Assembly: GCF_017312405.1 (NCBI RefSeq)
Contig: NZ_BLTG01000060.1
Coordinates: forward strand, 1 to 64,000
Origin: Mycobacterium sp. PO1
GTDB taxonomy: Bacteria; Actinomycetota; Actinomycetes; Mycobacteriales; Mycobacteriaceae
Reading direction: 5' to 3'
DNA length: 64,000 bases
Made by a program: the position numbers and the translations under genes. Every line of letters begins with the position of its first letter. The first letter of the stretch is position 1. The notes below the pieces were generated by a model. The model was not told the DNA's origin and ran no database searches. It saw nothing but the letters and a program-made list of their open reading frames with translations. Positions 6,877-16,068 of the stretch are shown here, piece after piece.

Positions 6877-8231
6877 ACGCCGCCATGACGGTGCTGTCGC
6901 TGGTGGCGTTCGTACTGCTCACCGCAGGGACCGCGGTGTTCGTCGCCGCCGAATTCTCCCTCACCGCGCTGGAACGCAGCACCGTCGAAGCCAACGTCCG
7001 CAGCGGTGACCGGCGCGACCAGATGGTGCAGCGCGCTCACCGGACACTGTCCACCCAGCTTTCCGGCGCCCAGGTCGGCATCTCCATCACCACACTGGCC
7101 ACCGGTTTCCTGGCCGAACCCGTCGTCGCCCGGCTCATCGCCCCCGGACTGACCGCACTAGGCCTGCCCGAGCAATTCGTCAGCGGTGTCGCCCTCGCGC
7201 TGGCCATCTTGATCGCCACCTCGCTGTCGATGGTGTTCGGCGAATTGGTTCCGAAGAACCTCGCCGTGGCCCGCCCGGTGCCGACCGCGCGCTGGTCAGC
7301 CGGGCCGCAGCTGCTGTTCTCGCTGGTGTTCACCCCCCTGATCCGGCTGACCAACGGCACCGCGAACTGGATCCTGCGCCGGATGGGTATCGAACCCGCC
7401 GAAGAGTTGCGCTCGGCCCGCTCCCCGCAGGAGCTGGTGTCGTTGGTGCGCACCTCCGCGCGCAGCGGCTCGTTGGATCCCGTCACCGCCGTGCTGGTGG
7501 ACCGCTCGCTGCAGTTCGGTGTCCGCACCGCCGAAGAACTGATGACGCCCCGCTCGATGATCGAATCGCTGGAAGCCGACGACACCGTGGCCGACCTCAG
7601 CGAGGCGGCCGTACGCACCGGGCATTCCCGCTTCCCCGTCATCCGGGGCGACCTCGACGAGACCATCGGCATGGTGCACGTCAAACAGGTCTTCGCCGTC
7701 CCGCACGCTCAGCGCTCGGCGACCCGGTTGTCCGATCTGGCCCAGCCGGTGACCAAGGTGCCTTCCACCCTCGACGGTGATGCCGTGATGTCGGAGGTTC
7801 GCGCGAACGGCCTGCAGACCGCTCTGGTCGTCGACGAGTACGGCGGCACCGCGGGCATGGTGACCGTGGAGGACCTCATCGAGGAGATCGTCGGCGACGT
7901 CCGCGACGAACACGACGTCGAACCACCCGACGTCGTGCAGGCCGGCCGGGACTGGCACGTCTCCGGGCTGCTGCGCATCGACGAAGTCGCCGAGGGCACG
8001 GCCTTCCGCGCGCCCGAAGGCGACTACGAGACCATTGGCGGGTTGGTCCTGGAGAAACTCGGCCACATCCCCGAGGAAGGTGAATCGGTGGAGCTGACCG
8101 CCTTCGACCCGGACGGGATGGTCGAAGACCCGATTCGCTGGCGGGCCACCGTGGTCACGATGGACGGCCGTCGCATCGACACTCTGCGGTTGACCGAACT
8201 CGGCCGGGGAGGTGAGCACCAGGATGGGTGA
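6873..8231 (+). CDS. CNNM/CorC-type transporter with CBS pair (Rv1842c-like)
   Basis: A 452-residue inner-membrane protein with an N-terminal DUF21/CNNM transmembrane domain (about residues 1-195, three to four helices, including GAQVGISITTLATGFLAEPV and FGELVPKNLAVARP). A tandem CBS domain follows (about 215-335, with EELMTPRSMIE and DEYGGTAGMVTVEDLIEEIV), then a C-terminal CorC/HlyC transporter-associated domain (about 350-445). Family members are linked to magnesium or other divalent-cation transport; hemolysin is only a historical label. It overlaps the leader ORF by four bases and the next CNNM gene by eight, forming a two-transporter operon like Rv1842c-Rv1841c. Confidence 0.9.
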   Translation: MNAAMTVLSLVAFVLLTAGTAVFVAAEFSLTALERSTVEANVRSGDRRDQMVQRAHRTLSTQLSGAQVGISITTLATGFLAEPVVARLIAPGLTALGLPEQFVSGVALALAILIATSLSMVFGELVPKNLAVARPVPTARWSAGPQLLFSLVFTPLIRLTNGTANWILRRMGIEPAEELRSARSPQELVSLVRTSARSGSLDPVTAVLVDRSLQFGVRTAEELMTPRSMIESLEADDTVADLSEAAVRTGHSRFPVIRGDLDETIGMVHVKQVFAVPHAQRSATRLSDLAQPVTKVPSTLDGDAVMSEVRANGLQTALVVDEYGGTAGMVTVEDLIEEIVGDVRDEHDVEPPDVVQAGRDWHVSGLLRIDEVAEGTAFRAPEGDYETIGGLVLEKLGHIPEEGESVELTAFDPDGMVEDPIRWRATVVTMDGRRIDTLRLTELGRGGEHQDG

Positions 8232-9285
8232 CATCTTCGGGGTCCTGCTCACCTTCGTGCTGCTCGCGGCCAACGCGTTCTTCGTCGGCTCGGAGTTCGC
8301 GTTGATCTCCGCGCGGCGCGACCGGCTCGAGGCGCTGGCCGAGCAGGGCAAGAAGAGCGCCGTCACGGTCATCCGGGCCGGCGAGAATCTGTCGCTGATG
8401 CTGGCCGGAGCCCAGCTGGGCATCACGATCTGCTCGATCCTGCTCGGCCGGGTGGCCGAGCCCGCGGTCGCGCATCTGCTCGAAGAGCCGTTCGGGCTGC
8501 TGGGCATCCCCGACGCGCTGTTGCACACGGTGTCGTTCGTCGTGGCGCTGTCGATCGTGGTGACGCTGCACGTGCTGCTCGGCGAGATGGTGCCCAAGAA
8601 CATCGCCATCGCCGGTCCCGAGTCCACCGCGATGCTGCTCATCCCGATCTACCTGGTGTACATCCGTCTCGCGCGCCCGTTCATCGCGTTCTACAACTGG
8701 TGTGCCAACACCACGCTGCGAGCGTTCGGGGTGGAACCCAAAGACGAACTCGACGTCACCGTCTCCACCGTCGAACTGTCGGAGATGATCGCCGAATCGC
8801 TGTCCGAGGGGCTGCTGGACCCCGAGGAACACAGCAGGCTCACCCGGGCGCTGCAGATCCGCAACCGCGTGGTCAACGACGTCGCGCTGCCCCTGGCCCA
8901 GATCCGCGCCGTCCCCGTCGCCCACGTCGGTGCGGGACCCACCGTGGGAGCCATCGAACAGGCACTGGTCGAGACGGGCTACTCACGCTTCCCCGTCGCC
9001 GACCCCGACGGCGCCTTCGTCGGCTACCTGCACATCAAGGATGTGCTGCCGCACGTCGACGATGCCCGCAACGGGCAGACCGTGCTCAGTTCCGACATGA
9101 TCCGCCCGCTACCCCGCGTGCCTGCGTCGTTGCCGCTGCCCGACGGGCTGACCCGGCTGCGCCGCAACAACGCTCACCTGGCGCTCGTCACCGACGCCGA
9201 CGGTGCCGTCACCGCGGTGGTCGCGCTCGAAGATCTCGTCGAGGACCTGGTGGGCACGGTGCGTGACGGCACCCACCGTGTTTGA
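8224..9285 (+). CDS. CNNM/CorC-type transporter, short form (Rv1841c-like)
   Basis: A 353-residue paralogue of the preceding protein. It has a DUF21 membrane domain (about residues 1-190; GAQLGITICSILLGRVAEPA and LLGEMVPKNIAIAGP) and a CBS pair (about 210-345) but lacks the C-terminal CorC domain. The two may act as a heterodimer, since CNNM proteins dimerise through these domains; that is inference. The ATG at 8224 is preferred over the GTG at 8212 because GGAGGTGA lies at correct spacing before the ATG and immediately abuts the GTG. It overlaps the upstream gene by eight bases and the next gene by eight. Confidence 0.88.
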   Translation: MGDIFGVLLTFVLLAANAFFVGSEFALISARRDRLEALAEQGKKSAVTVIRAGENLSLMLAGAQLGITICSILLGRVAEPAVAHLLEEPFGLLGIPDALLHTVSFVVALSIVVTLHVLLGEMVPKNIAIAGPESTAMLLIPIYLVYIRLARPFIAFYNWCANTTLRAFGVEPKDELDVTVSTVELSEMIAESLSEGLLDPEEHSRLTRALQIRNRVVNDVALPLAQIRAVPVAHVGAGPTVGAIEQALVETGYSRFPVADPDGAFVGYLHIKDVLPHVDDARNGQTVLSSDMIRPLPRVPASLPLPDGLTRLRRNNAHLALVTDADGAVTAVVALEDLVEDLVGTVRDGTHRV

Positions 9286-10177
9286 TTCGCGGCTCGCCGC
9301 GGGGCTCGATTCTCGGCTCGCCGAGGGCGACTGGCTCGAGCGCGAGCGCGCCCACCTCACCCGCGTCGACGCCTTTCTGCAACCCCACCTCGCCCGGCGG
9401 CGGGCCGGTGTCGCCCATCCGGTGTACGACTTCCTCTTCACCTACTACAGCCTGCGGCCGCGCCAACTGCGCGTGTGGCACCCCGGATTCGGCGTCGTGC
9501 TGGGCGGCCCCGGCGCCCGGCGTTACCTGTCGCGCGCCGGCTACACCCAGACGAACGATGGGGTCACGGTCAGTCGTGAATATCTTCACGGGCGCGCGGA
9601 CACTGTGAGATTCATCGCCGACCTGCTGGCCGCGACCGCGGCGCGACCTCCGCGGTTCAACTGCTTCGGATTGCACGAATGGGCCATGGTGTACCGGTCG
9701 CCGACCCCGCGACACCAGAGCGTTCCGCTGCGGCTGGGTGCTGACGGAACCGATGCGGTGGTCGAATCGATGCCGTTGCGGTGCACGCATTTCGACGCCT
9801 ACCGGTTCTTCACCGAACCCGCCGCGCGCCGCAATGCGTCGCACCTGACCCGCTCCGGCCAGGTCGACGCCGAACAGCCCGGCTGCGTCCACGCGGGGAT
9901 GGACCTCTACAAATGGGCGTTCAAGCTCGGTCCCCTCGTCGAATCCGAGCTCGTCCTGGCGTGCCTGGACCTTGCCGTCGACGCCCGCGTGCTGGACATG
10001 AGGGCCAGCCCCTACGATCTTCGGGGCTACGGATTCGCGCCGATCGCCGTCGAGACCTCCGGTGGTCGGCGCGAGTACGCGCGAGGACAGCTCGAGCTGA
10101 CCGAGCGGGCCGGACCGTTGCGGGCCGCGCTGCTGGACCGGTGCACCGAACTCGTGGGCACCGCCACCGGCGAATAG
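9278..10177 (+). CDS. 3-methyladenine DNA glycosylase-like protein (family name uncertain in function)
   Basis: A 299-residue soluble protein belonging to a conserved actinobacterial family that databases label 3-methyladenine DNA glycosylase. I recognise it by RAGVAHPVYDFLFTYYS near residue 45, the central FNCFGLHEWAMVYR segment and the C-terminal DLRGYGFAPIAVETSGG. I do not see a helix-hairpin-helix motif, so glycosylase activity is not shown. Start is GTG, overlapping the upstream CNNM gene by eight bases with no clear ribosome site, which suggests coupling. It lies between the CNNM pair and glcB, an interval occupied by PE_PGRS and VapBC genes in M. tuberculosis. Confidence 0.6.
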   Translation: MFDSRLAAGLDSRLAEGDWLERERAHLTRVDAFLQPHLARRRAGVAHPVYDFLFTYYSLRPRQLRVWHPGFGVVLGGPGARRYLSRAGYTQTNDGVTVSREYLHGRADTVRFIADLLAATAARPPRFNCFGLHEWAMVYRSPTPRHQSVPLRLGADGTDAVVESMPLRCTHFDAYRFFTEPAARRNASHLTRSGQVDAEQPGCVHAGMDLYKWAFKLGPLVESELVLACLDLAVDARVLDMRASPYDLRGYGFAPIAVETSGGRREYARGQLELTERAGPLRAALLDRCTELVGTATGE

Positions 10178-10260
10178 GCCTGTTACCGGTGGGTAAGCTG
10201 GTTCGACGACACTGCAGACGGCATGGCGCCCCGGGCGCGCGTGCAGGCTAGGGAGGAATC

Positions 10261-12462
10261 ATGACCGAGCGCGTGACGGTGGGTAACCTGCGTGTCGCCC
10301 CGGTGCTGTACGACTTCGTCAACAACGAGGCGCTGCCGGGCACCGACATCGATCCGGACACCTTCTGGTCCGGTGTGGACAAGGTCGTGGCCGACCTGAC
10401 GCCGAAGAACCAGGAACTGCTGGCCCGCCGCGACGATTTGCAGGCGCAGATCGACAAATGGCACCGCGCCCGGGTCATCGGCGGGTTCTCCGCCGACGAG
10501 TACAAGCAGTTCCTCGTCGACATCGGCTATCTGGAGCCCGAACCGGACGACTTCACCATCTCCACCGCCGGCGTCGACGACGAGATCACCACGACTGCCG
10601 GTCCGCAGCTGGTCGTCCCCATCCTCAACGCGCGCTTCGCCCTCAACGCCGCGAACGCGCGGTGGGGGTCGCTGTACGACGCGCTCTACGGCACCGACGT
10701 GATCTCCGAGGAGGACGGCGCGGAGCCCGGCACCAGCTACAACCCGGTGCGTGGTGACAAGGTGATCGCCTACGCGCGCCGCTTCCTCGACGGAGCGGTT
10801 CCGCTGGCGTCGGGCTCATGGTCGGACATCACCGGTGTCACGGTGGCCGACGGCGCGGTTGCCGCCGGCCTCGACGACGGCGGTTCCGTGGGGCTGCAGG
10901 CACCTGAACAGTTCGTCGGCTACCTCGGCGACGCCGAATCGCCCACCGCCGTGCTGCTGGTCAACAACGGCCTGCACGTCGAGATCCTCGTCGACCCCGA
11001 CTCCCCCATCGGTTCCACCGACAAGGCCGGCATCAAGGACGTCGTGCTGGAGTCCGCGATCACCACCATCATGGACTTCGAGGACTCCGTCGCCGCGGTC
11101 GACGCCGACGACAAGGTCGTCGGATACCGCAACTGGCTCGGCCTCAACCGCGGCGACCTCAGCGAAGAGGTCAGCAAGGGCGACAAGACGTTCACCCGGG
11201 TGCTCAACGAGGACCGCACCTACACCGGTGCCGACGGTGGCGAGGTGACGCTGCCCGGGCGCAGCCTGATGTTCGTGCGCAACGTCGGGCACCTGATGAC
11301 CAACGACGCCATCACCGACTCCGAGGGTCACGAGGTGCCCGAAGGCATTCAGGACGCGCTGTTCACCAGCCTGATCGCCATCCACGGGCTGCGCAGTGGC
11401 GCCGACAACGACGGGGCCAACGGCCCGCTGGTCAACAGCCGCACCGGCTCCATCTACATCGTCAAGCCCAAGATGCACGGACCGGACGAAGTCGCGTTCA
11501 CGTGCGAACTGTTCAGCCGCGTCGAGGATGTGCTCGGCCTGCCGCAGAACACCCTCAAGGTCGGCATCATGGACGAGGAGCGCCGCACCACGGTCAACCT
11601 CAAGGCCTGCATCAAAGCCGCCGCCGACCGTGTGGTGTTCATCAACACCGGATTCCTGGACCGCACCGGCGACGAGATCCACACGTCGATGGACGCCGGC
11701 CCGATGATCCGCAAGGGTGCGATGAAGTCCACCGACTGGATCAAGGCCTACGAGAACCAGAACGTCGACATCGGTCTGGAAACCGGATTCTCCGGGCGGG
11801 CTCAGATCGGCAAGGGCATGTGGGCGATGACCGAGTTGATGGCCGACATGGTCGAGCAGAAGATCGGTCAGCCCAAGGCCGGCGCGACCACCGCGTGGGT
11901 GCCCTCGCCGACTGCGGCGACCCTGCACGCCATGCATTACCACGAGGTCGACGTCTACGCGGTGCATCGGGAACTGGCCGGTGAGAAACGGTCTTCGGTC
12001 GACGAGCTGCTGACGATTCCGTTGGCCAAGGAGCTCGCCTGGGCCCCGGAGGAGATCCGCGAGGAGGTCGACAACAACTGTCAGTCGATCCTCGGGTACG
12101 TGGTGCGCTGGATCGACGCCGGCGTCGGTTGCTCCAAAGTCCCCGACATCCACGATGTCGCATTGATGGAGGACCGCGCGACCCTGCGGATCTCCAGCCA
12201 GCTGCTCGCCAACTGGTTGCGCCACGGTGTGATCACCGAAGACGACGTCAAGGCGAGCCTGCGCCGGATGGCCGCGGTGGTCGACGAGCAGAACGCCAAG
12301 GATCCGGAATTCCGGCCGATGGCATCCGACCCCGAGAACAACATCGCTCTGCAAGCGGCGCAGGAGCTCATCCTGGCCGGCGGGGAGCAGCCCAACGGCT
12401 ACACCGAGCCGATCCTGCACCGCCGTCGCCGAGAGTTCAAGGCAGCAAACAACGTTGGCTGA
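10261..12462 (+). CDS. glcB: Malate synthase G
   Basis: A 733-residue cytoplasmic enzyme of the glyoxylate shunt that condenses glyoxylate with acetyl-CoA to malate, needed for growth on fatty acids and acetate. Length fits GlcB (741 in M. tuberculosis, Rv1837c). Recognisable segments are IMDFEDSVAAVDADDKVVGY around residues 271-290 (acidic magnesium-binding and catalytic region), HGPDEVAFTCELFSRVEDVL and the C-terminal NNCQSILGYVVRWIDAGVGC. A strong GGGAGGA site precedes the ATG, and TAAGCT at 10194-10199 could be a -10 box. It is the only central carbon gene near an alkane hydroxylase and lipid genes, so it could serve acetyl-CoA derived from those substrates. Confidence 0.97.
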   Translation: MTERVTVGNLRVAPVLYDFVNNEALPGTDIDPDTFWSGVDKVVADLTPKNQELLARRDDLQAQIDKWHRARVIGGFSADEYKQFLVDIGYLEPEPDDFTISTAGVDDEITTTAGPQLVVPILNARFALNAANARWGSLYDALYGTDVISEEDGAEPGTSYNPVRGDKVIAYARRFLDGAVPLASGSWSDITGVTVADGAVAAGLDDGGSVGLQAPEQFVGYLGDAESPTAVLLVNNGLHVEILVDPDSPIGSTDKAGIKDVVLESAITTIMDFEDSVAAVDADDKVVGYRNWLGLNRGDLSEEVSKGDKTFTRVLNEDRTYTGADGGEVTLPGRSLMFVRNVGHLMTNDAITDSEGHEVPEGIQDALFTSLIAIHGLRSGADNDGANGPLVNSRTGSIYIVKPKMHGPDEVAFTCELFSRVEDVLGLPQNTLKVGIMDEERRTTVNLKACIKAAADRVVFINTGFLDRTGDEIHTSMDAGPMIRKGAMKSTDWIKAYENQNVDIGLETGFSGRAQIGKGMWAMTELMADMVEQKIGQPKAGATTAWVPSPTAATLHAMHYHEVDVYAVHRELAGEKRSSVDELLTIPLAKELAWAPEEIREEVDNNCQSILGYVVRWIDAGVGCSKVPDIHDVALMEDRATLRISSQLLANWLRHGVITEDDVKASLRRMAAVVDEQNAKDPEFRPMASDPENNIALQAAQELILAGGEQPNGYTEPILHRRRREFKAANNVG

Positions 12463-12557
12463 CGCAGGCATTCCAGCTCTGATGATCGCAGTGACCCCGA
12501 AAGATCGTGGGCGGCTTGGTGGCCGCTCACGTCGAGGCCGACGAGGTATGGGAAGAC

Positions 12558-14636
12558 ATGGGCAGACATAGCCTTCCCGACCCGGACGATCCGGACGAGT
12601 CGGGACGCCAACCCGAAGAGCCGCCCACCGAGCGGTTCGGTTTCGGAACCGATCCGGCCACGGGTCCCGGTTCCGCCGACGACGACGAGTCGCGGGGTTA
12701 CGCCGACGACGAGTCGCGAGGTTACGCCGACGACGAGTCGCGGGGTTACGCCGATGACGGGTCGCGGGGTTACGCCGACGATCAACCGAGCGGCGAGGTC
12801 GACGAATACGGGTATCCCACTGCGTCCGCGGCCCACGACCCACCGCCGCCTCCGCCACCGCGCTCGGGCCCCCAGCACACCGGGGACTGGGACGGTGGTG
12901 AGTGGACCGGAAGCCACCGCGCCGTCACCCCGGCCCGGCGCGGCGTCAGCATCGGCGTCATCGTCGCGCTGGTCAGCGTCGTCGTCGTGGTCGGCGCGGT
13001 CATCCTGTGGCGGTTCTTCGGTGACGCGCTGTCGAGCCGGTCGGATGTGGCTGCCGCGCGCTGCGTGGAGGGCGAGGTGTCCGTCGCGGTCGTCGCCGAC
13101 CCCGCCATCGCCGATCCGGTCAGCACCTTGGCGCAGCGCTACAACGAAACCGCCGACCCCGTCGGCGACCGCTGCGTCAACGTGAGCGTGCAGCCCGCCG
13201 ACTCCGGCCAGGTGTTGAACGGCCTGACCGGTGAGTGGCCGGCCGATCTGGGTGAGCGCCCCGCCCTGTGGATCCCGGCGAGTTCGTTGTCGGCGGACCG
13301 GTTGGAGGCCGCCGCGGGCGCGGAGAGCATCAGTGACAGCCGTCCGCTGGTGAGCTCGCCGGTGGTGTTGGCGGTGCCTCCCGCCTTGCAGGAGGCGCTG
13401 GGCGAGCAGAACTGGGGCACCCTGCCCGGGCTCCAGACCGACCCCGCCGGCCTCGACAAGCTCGGACTGCTGGGCTGGGGTGGACTGCGCCTGGTGCTGC
13501 CTCTCGACCAGGACAGCGACGCGTCCTTCCTCGCCGCCGAGGCCGTGGCGACCGCGGCGGCACCGCCGGATGCCCCCGCCACCGCGGGAATGGGAGCGGT
13601 CAGCACGCTGATGGGCGCAGAACCGGACCTGGCCGACGCCGCGGCGGGCACGGCGTTCGACGCCATGCTGGATGCCGCCGACCCGTCCACCGCCGCGGTG
13701 CACGCCGTGGTGACCACCGAACAACGTCTGTTCCAGCGCGCCGCGGAGATGCCCGACGCGGGCTCGGCGCTGGCTTCCTGGCTGCCGCCGGGGCCCACTG
13801 CGGTCGCGGACTTCCCGACCGTGCTCCTCGACGGCGACTGGTTGGCCCAGGAACAGGTCGCCGGCGCGAGCGAGTTCGCGCGGTTCCTGCGTAAGCCCGA
13901 GCAGTCCGCCGACTTCGCGGCCGCGGGATTCCGCGTCGACGGTGCCGAGCCTCCGTCCAGCGATGTGGTCGACTTCGGCCCGCTCGGGGCGCCGCTGAAT
14001 GTCGGGGACGCTGCGCTGCGCGCCAGCATCGCCGACACGCTGGCCAGCCCGGCGCAGAGCCCTGCTGTCACTGTCATGCTCGACCAGTCGATGCCCACCG
14101 ACGAGGGCGGTCGGCCGCGTCTGACCAACGTCGTCGACGCGCTGACCGCACGTCTGCAGGCATTGCCGCCCGACTCATCGGTCGGGTTGTGGACATTCGA
14201 CGGTGTCGCCGGGCGATCGGAGATCAACGCAGGTCCGCTGTCCGAGCCGGTGGACGGGCGGCCGCGTTCGGAGGCGCTGAACGCTTCGCTGAGTGCCCAG
14301 ACGGCATCCAACGGAGGGGCGGTGTCGTTCACCACGCTGCGCCTGGCGTATACCGATGCCTACGCCGATTACCGTGAGGGACAGCCGAACTCGGTGCTGG
14401 TGATCACTGCCGGGCCGCACACCGACCAGACACTGGGCGGGGAGGGGCTGCAGCAGTACATCAGCGGGGCGTTCGATCCCGCGCGACCGGTCGCAGTGAA
14501 CGTCATCGACTTCGGAGACGACTCCGATCGCGCGACATGGGAAGCCGTGGCCAACATGACCGGCGGAAGCTACGTCAACCTTGCCACGTCGGACACGCCC
14601 GAGCTCGCCGCGGCGATCTCCGCGATGACGTCCTGA
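12558..14636 (+). CDS. Membrane-anchored substrate-binding/vWA-domain protein (Rv1836c-like)
   Basis: A 692-residue protein. The cytoplasmic N-terminus is acidic and repeat-bearing (about residues 1-130, starting MGRHSLPDPDDPDE, with proline run PPPPPPP). One transmembrane helix follows (GVSIGVIVALVSVVVVVGAV, about 131-152), then an extracytoplasmic region with a periplasmic-binding-like domain and a C-terminal von Willebrand A domain (about 505-690). The MIDAS-type motif DQSMP replaces canonical DxSxS; VDFGDDSD follows near the end. The same architecture and position next to glcB are found in Rv1836c. Function is unknown. The ATG at 12558 is chosen because Rv1836c begins MGRHS; the open frame extends 17 codons further. 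Confidence 0.85.
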   Translation: MGRHSLPDPDDPDESGRQPEEPPTERFGFGTDPATGPGSADDDESRGYADDESRGYADDESRGYADDGSRGYADDQPSGEVDEYGYPTASAAHDPPPPPPPRSGPQHTGDWDGGEWTGSHRAVTPARRGVSIGVIVALVSVVVVVGAVILWRFFGDALSSRSDVAAARCVEGEVSVAVVADPAIADPVSTLAQRYNETADPVGDRCVNVSVQPADSGQVLNGLTGEWPADLGERPALWIPASSLSADRLEAAAGAESISDSRPLVSSPVVLAVPPALQEALGEQNWGTLPGLQTDPAGLDKLGLLGWGGLRLVLPLDQDSDASFLAAEAVATAAAPPDAPATAGMGAVSTLMGAEPDLADAAAGTAFDAMLDAADPSTAAVHAVVTTEQRLFQRAAEMPDAGSALASWLPPGPTAVADFPTVLLDGDWLAQEQVAGASEFARFLRKPEQSADFAAAGFRVDGAEPPSSDVVDFGPLGAPLNVGDAALRASIADTLASPAQSPAVTVMLDQSMPTDEGGRPRLTNVVDALTARLQALPPDSSVGLWTFDGVAGRSEINAGPLSEPVDGRPRSEALNASLSAQTASNGGAVSFTTLRLAYTDAYADYREGQPNSVLVITAGPHTDQTLGGEGLQQYISGAFDPARPVAVNVIDFGDDSDRATWEAVANMTGGSYVNLATSDTPELAAAISAMTS
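12681..12776 (+). repeat. Four 24-bp in-frame tandem repeats (DDESRGYA)
   Basis: Four consecutive 24-base units encode DDESRGYA three times and DDGSRGYA once, in the cytoplasmic N-terminal tail of the Rv1836c-like protein. The near-identity of the units indicates recent slippage or unequal crossover; copy number probably varies between strains. Confidence 0.9.
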
Positions 14637-14653
14637 CCGGTATGCTTCAGCGA

Positions 14654-14683
14654 ACCCGCAAGCGGCTTCAGGTGATTGCGGGT
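14654..14683. terminator. Weak hairpin after the Rv1836c-like gene
   Basis: ACCCGCAA (14654-14661) and TTGCGGGT (14676-14683) form an 8-bp stem with a 14-base loop, 18 bases after the stop codon. No T-run follows. The remaining sequence to 14877 precedes alkB and shows no feature I can name. Confidence 0.4.
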
Positions 14684-14877
14684 AGACAGCAGGGCTAAGC
14701 GTCTGGCGGGTGCTCAGCAACCTCTCTTGATGGCCGGTGAATGGGCTCTCGAGGTGGTCACTTCGCTGACGATATTGCCTCCGACGCACGCCAATGGTAT
14801 GACCACGTTACCCAATTGACGCAATGAGCTGCGAAGATCGGGTGAGCGTTCGGCTAGGGAGGGGAATCAGGCCAACG

Positions 14878-16068
14878 ATGCGGTCTCACAACGACCTCGA
14901 GTCGCCCACCGGTCAGCAATCGGTGATCGTGCCGGATTGGCGCGACCGTAAGCGCTACGTGTGGTTGCTGGGCCTTGTCGTACCGACGCTGGTGCCGATG
15001 TCGTGGGCCGCGGTGGCGGTCACGGGCCTCGGAGTGTTCTGGTGGTCGGGTCCGCTGCTCATGTTCGTCGGAATCCCGCTGCTGGACTATCTCGTCGGCA
15101 AGGACGCCGAGAACCCACCGGAGAGCGCCTTGGCGTGGCTCGAGCAGGATCGCTTCTACCGGTGGGCCACCTATCTGTATCTGCCCGCCCAGTACCTGTC
15201 GCTGGCACTGGCCTGCTGGCTGTGGAGCGGCGGCGGCGGGGTGAGCCTGGGCGTGGTGGACGCGATCGGTCTGATGTTGACGGTCGGCGGCATCGGCGGG
15301 GTGGCCATCAACACGGCGCACGAACTGGGCCATCAGCGGGCCGGGGCCGAGCGGTGGCTCAGCAAGATCGCGCTGGCCCAGACCGGTTACGGGCACTTCT
15401 ACGTCGAGCACAACCGAGGGCACCACGCCCGCGTGGCGACTCCGCAGGACCCCGCCAGCTCGCGGCTGGGCGAGAGCGTCTACGCGTTCTTCTTCCGCTC
15501 TTCCTTCGGTGGACTGCGTTCGGCGTGGGCGCTGGAACGGCGCCGGCTCAACCGCCGTCACACTCGGTTCTGGTCGCTGAAAAACGACGTCCTCAACGCC
15601 TGGGCCCTGACGGCGGCGCTGTATGCGGTGCTGTTGGCCGTGTTCGGCGTCCACATCCTGCCCTGGCTGCTCGGTCAGGCCTTCGTCGGTGTGTGCCTGC
15701 TGGAGAGCATCAACTACCTGGAGCATTACGGCTTGCGCCGGGCCCGTCGGCGCGACGGCGCCTACGAGCAGGTTCGACCGGCGCACAGCTGGAACAGCAA
15801 CTCGGTGATCTCCAACGTGTTCCTGTTCCACCTCCAGCGCCACTCCGACCACCACGCCAATCCGCAGCGCCGCTACCAGGCGTTGTGCCACGCCGACGAG
15901 GCGCCACAGCTACCCGCCGGCTACGCCAGCATGGTCGTGTTGGCGCTGTTCCCGCCGCTGTGGCGCCGGACAATGGATCCCCGCGTGCTGGCCCACTATC
16001 GTGGCGACGTCAACCGCGCCGCGCTGAAGCCGCGGCGAGCCGGCGCGCTACCGGGACGACGCGGCTGA
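14878..16068 (+). CDS. alkB: AlkB-type integral-membrane alkane 1-monooxygenase
   Basis: A 396-residue di-iron membrane oxygenase that hydroxylates the terminal carbon of alkanes. All histidine clusters of the family are present: HELGH, EHNRGHHA, NYLEHYGL and LQRHSDHH. Hydrophobic segments occupy about residues 27-70, 95-150 and 240-275. The ATG at 14878 is taken because family members have about 20 residues before the WRDRKRYVWL segment; an ATG at 14824 in frame is possible. No rubredoxin gene follows, unlike the common alkB-rubA-rubB operon, so electrons must come from elsewhere. Its 3' end overlaps the convergent SDR gene by 21 bases. Confidence 0.92.
   Translation: MRSHNDLESPTGQQSVIVPDWRDRKRYVWLLGLVVPTLVPMSWAAVAVTGLGVFWWSGPLLMFVGIPLLDYLVGKDAENPPESALAWLEQDRFYRWATYLYLPAQYLSLALACWLWSGGGGVSLGVVDAIGLMLTVGGIGGVAINTAHELGHQRAGAERWLSKIALAQTGYGHFYVEHNRGHHARVATPQDPASSRLGESVYAFFFRSSFGGLRSAWALERRRLNRRHTRFWSLKNDVLNAWALTAALYAVLLAVFGVHILPWLLGQAFVGVCLLESINYLEHYGLRRARRRDGAYEQVRPAHSWNSNSVISNVFLFHLQRHSDHHANPQRRYQALCHADEAPQLPAGYASMVVLALFPPLWRRTMDPRVLAHYRGDVNRAALKPRRAGALPGRRG

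Noticed and set aside
12681..12776. CRISPR-like repeat block
   Set aside because: Contiguous in-frame 24-base repeats without spacers, inside a coding sequence.
14640..14877. Possible riboswitch-like leader before alkB
   Set aside because: A weak hairpin and GGTGCTCAGCAACC element are present, but I could not match SAM, cobalamin, glycine or other riboswitch cores.
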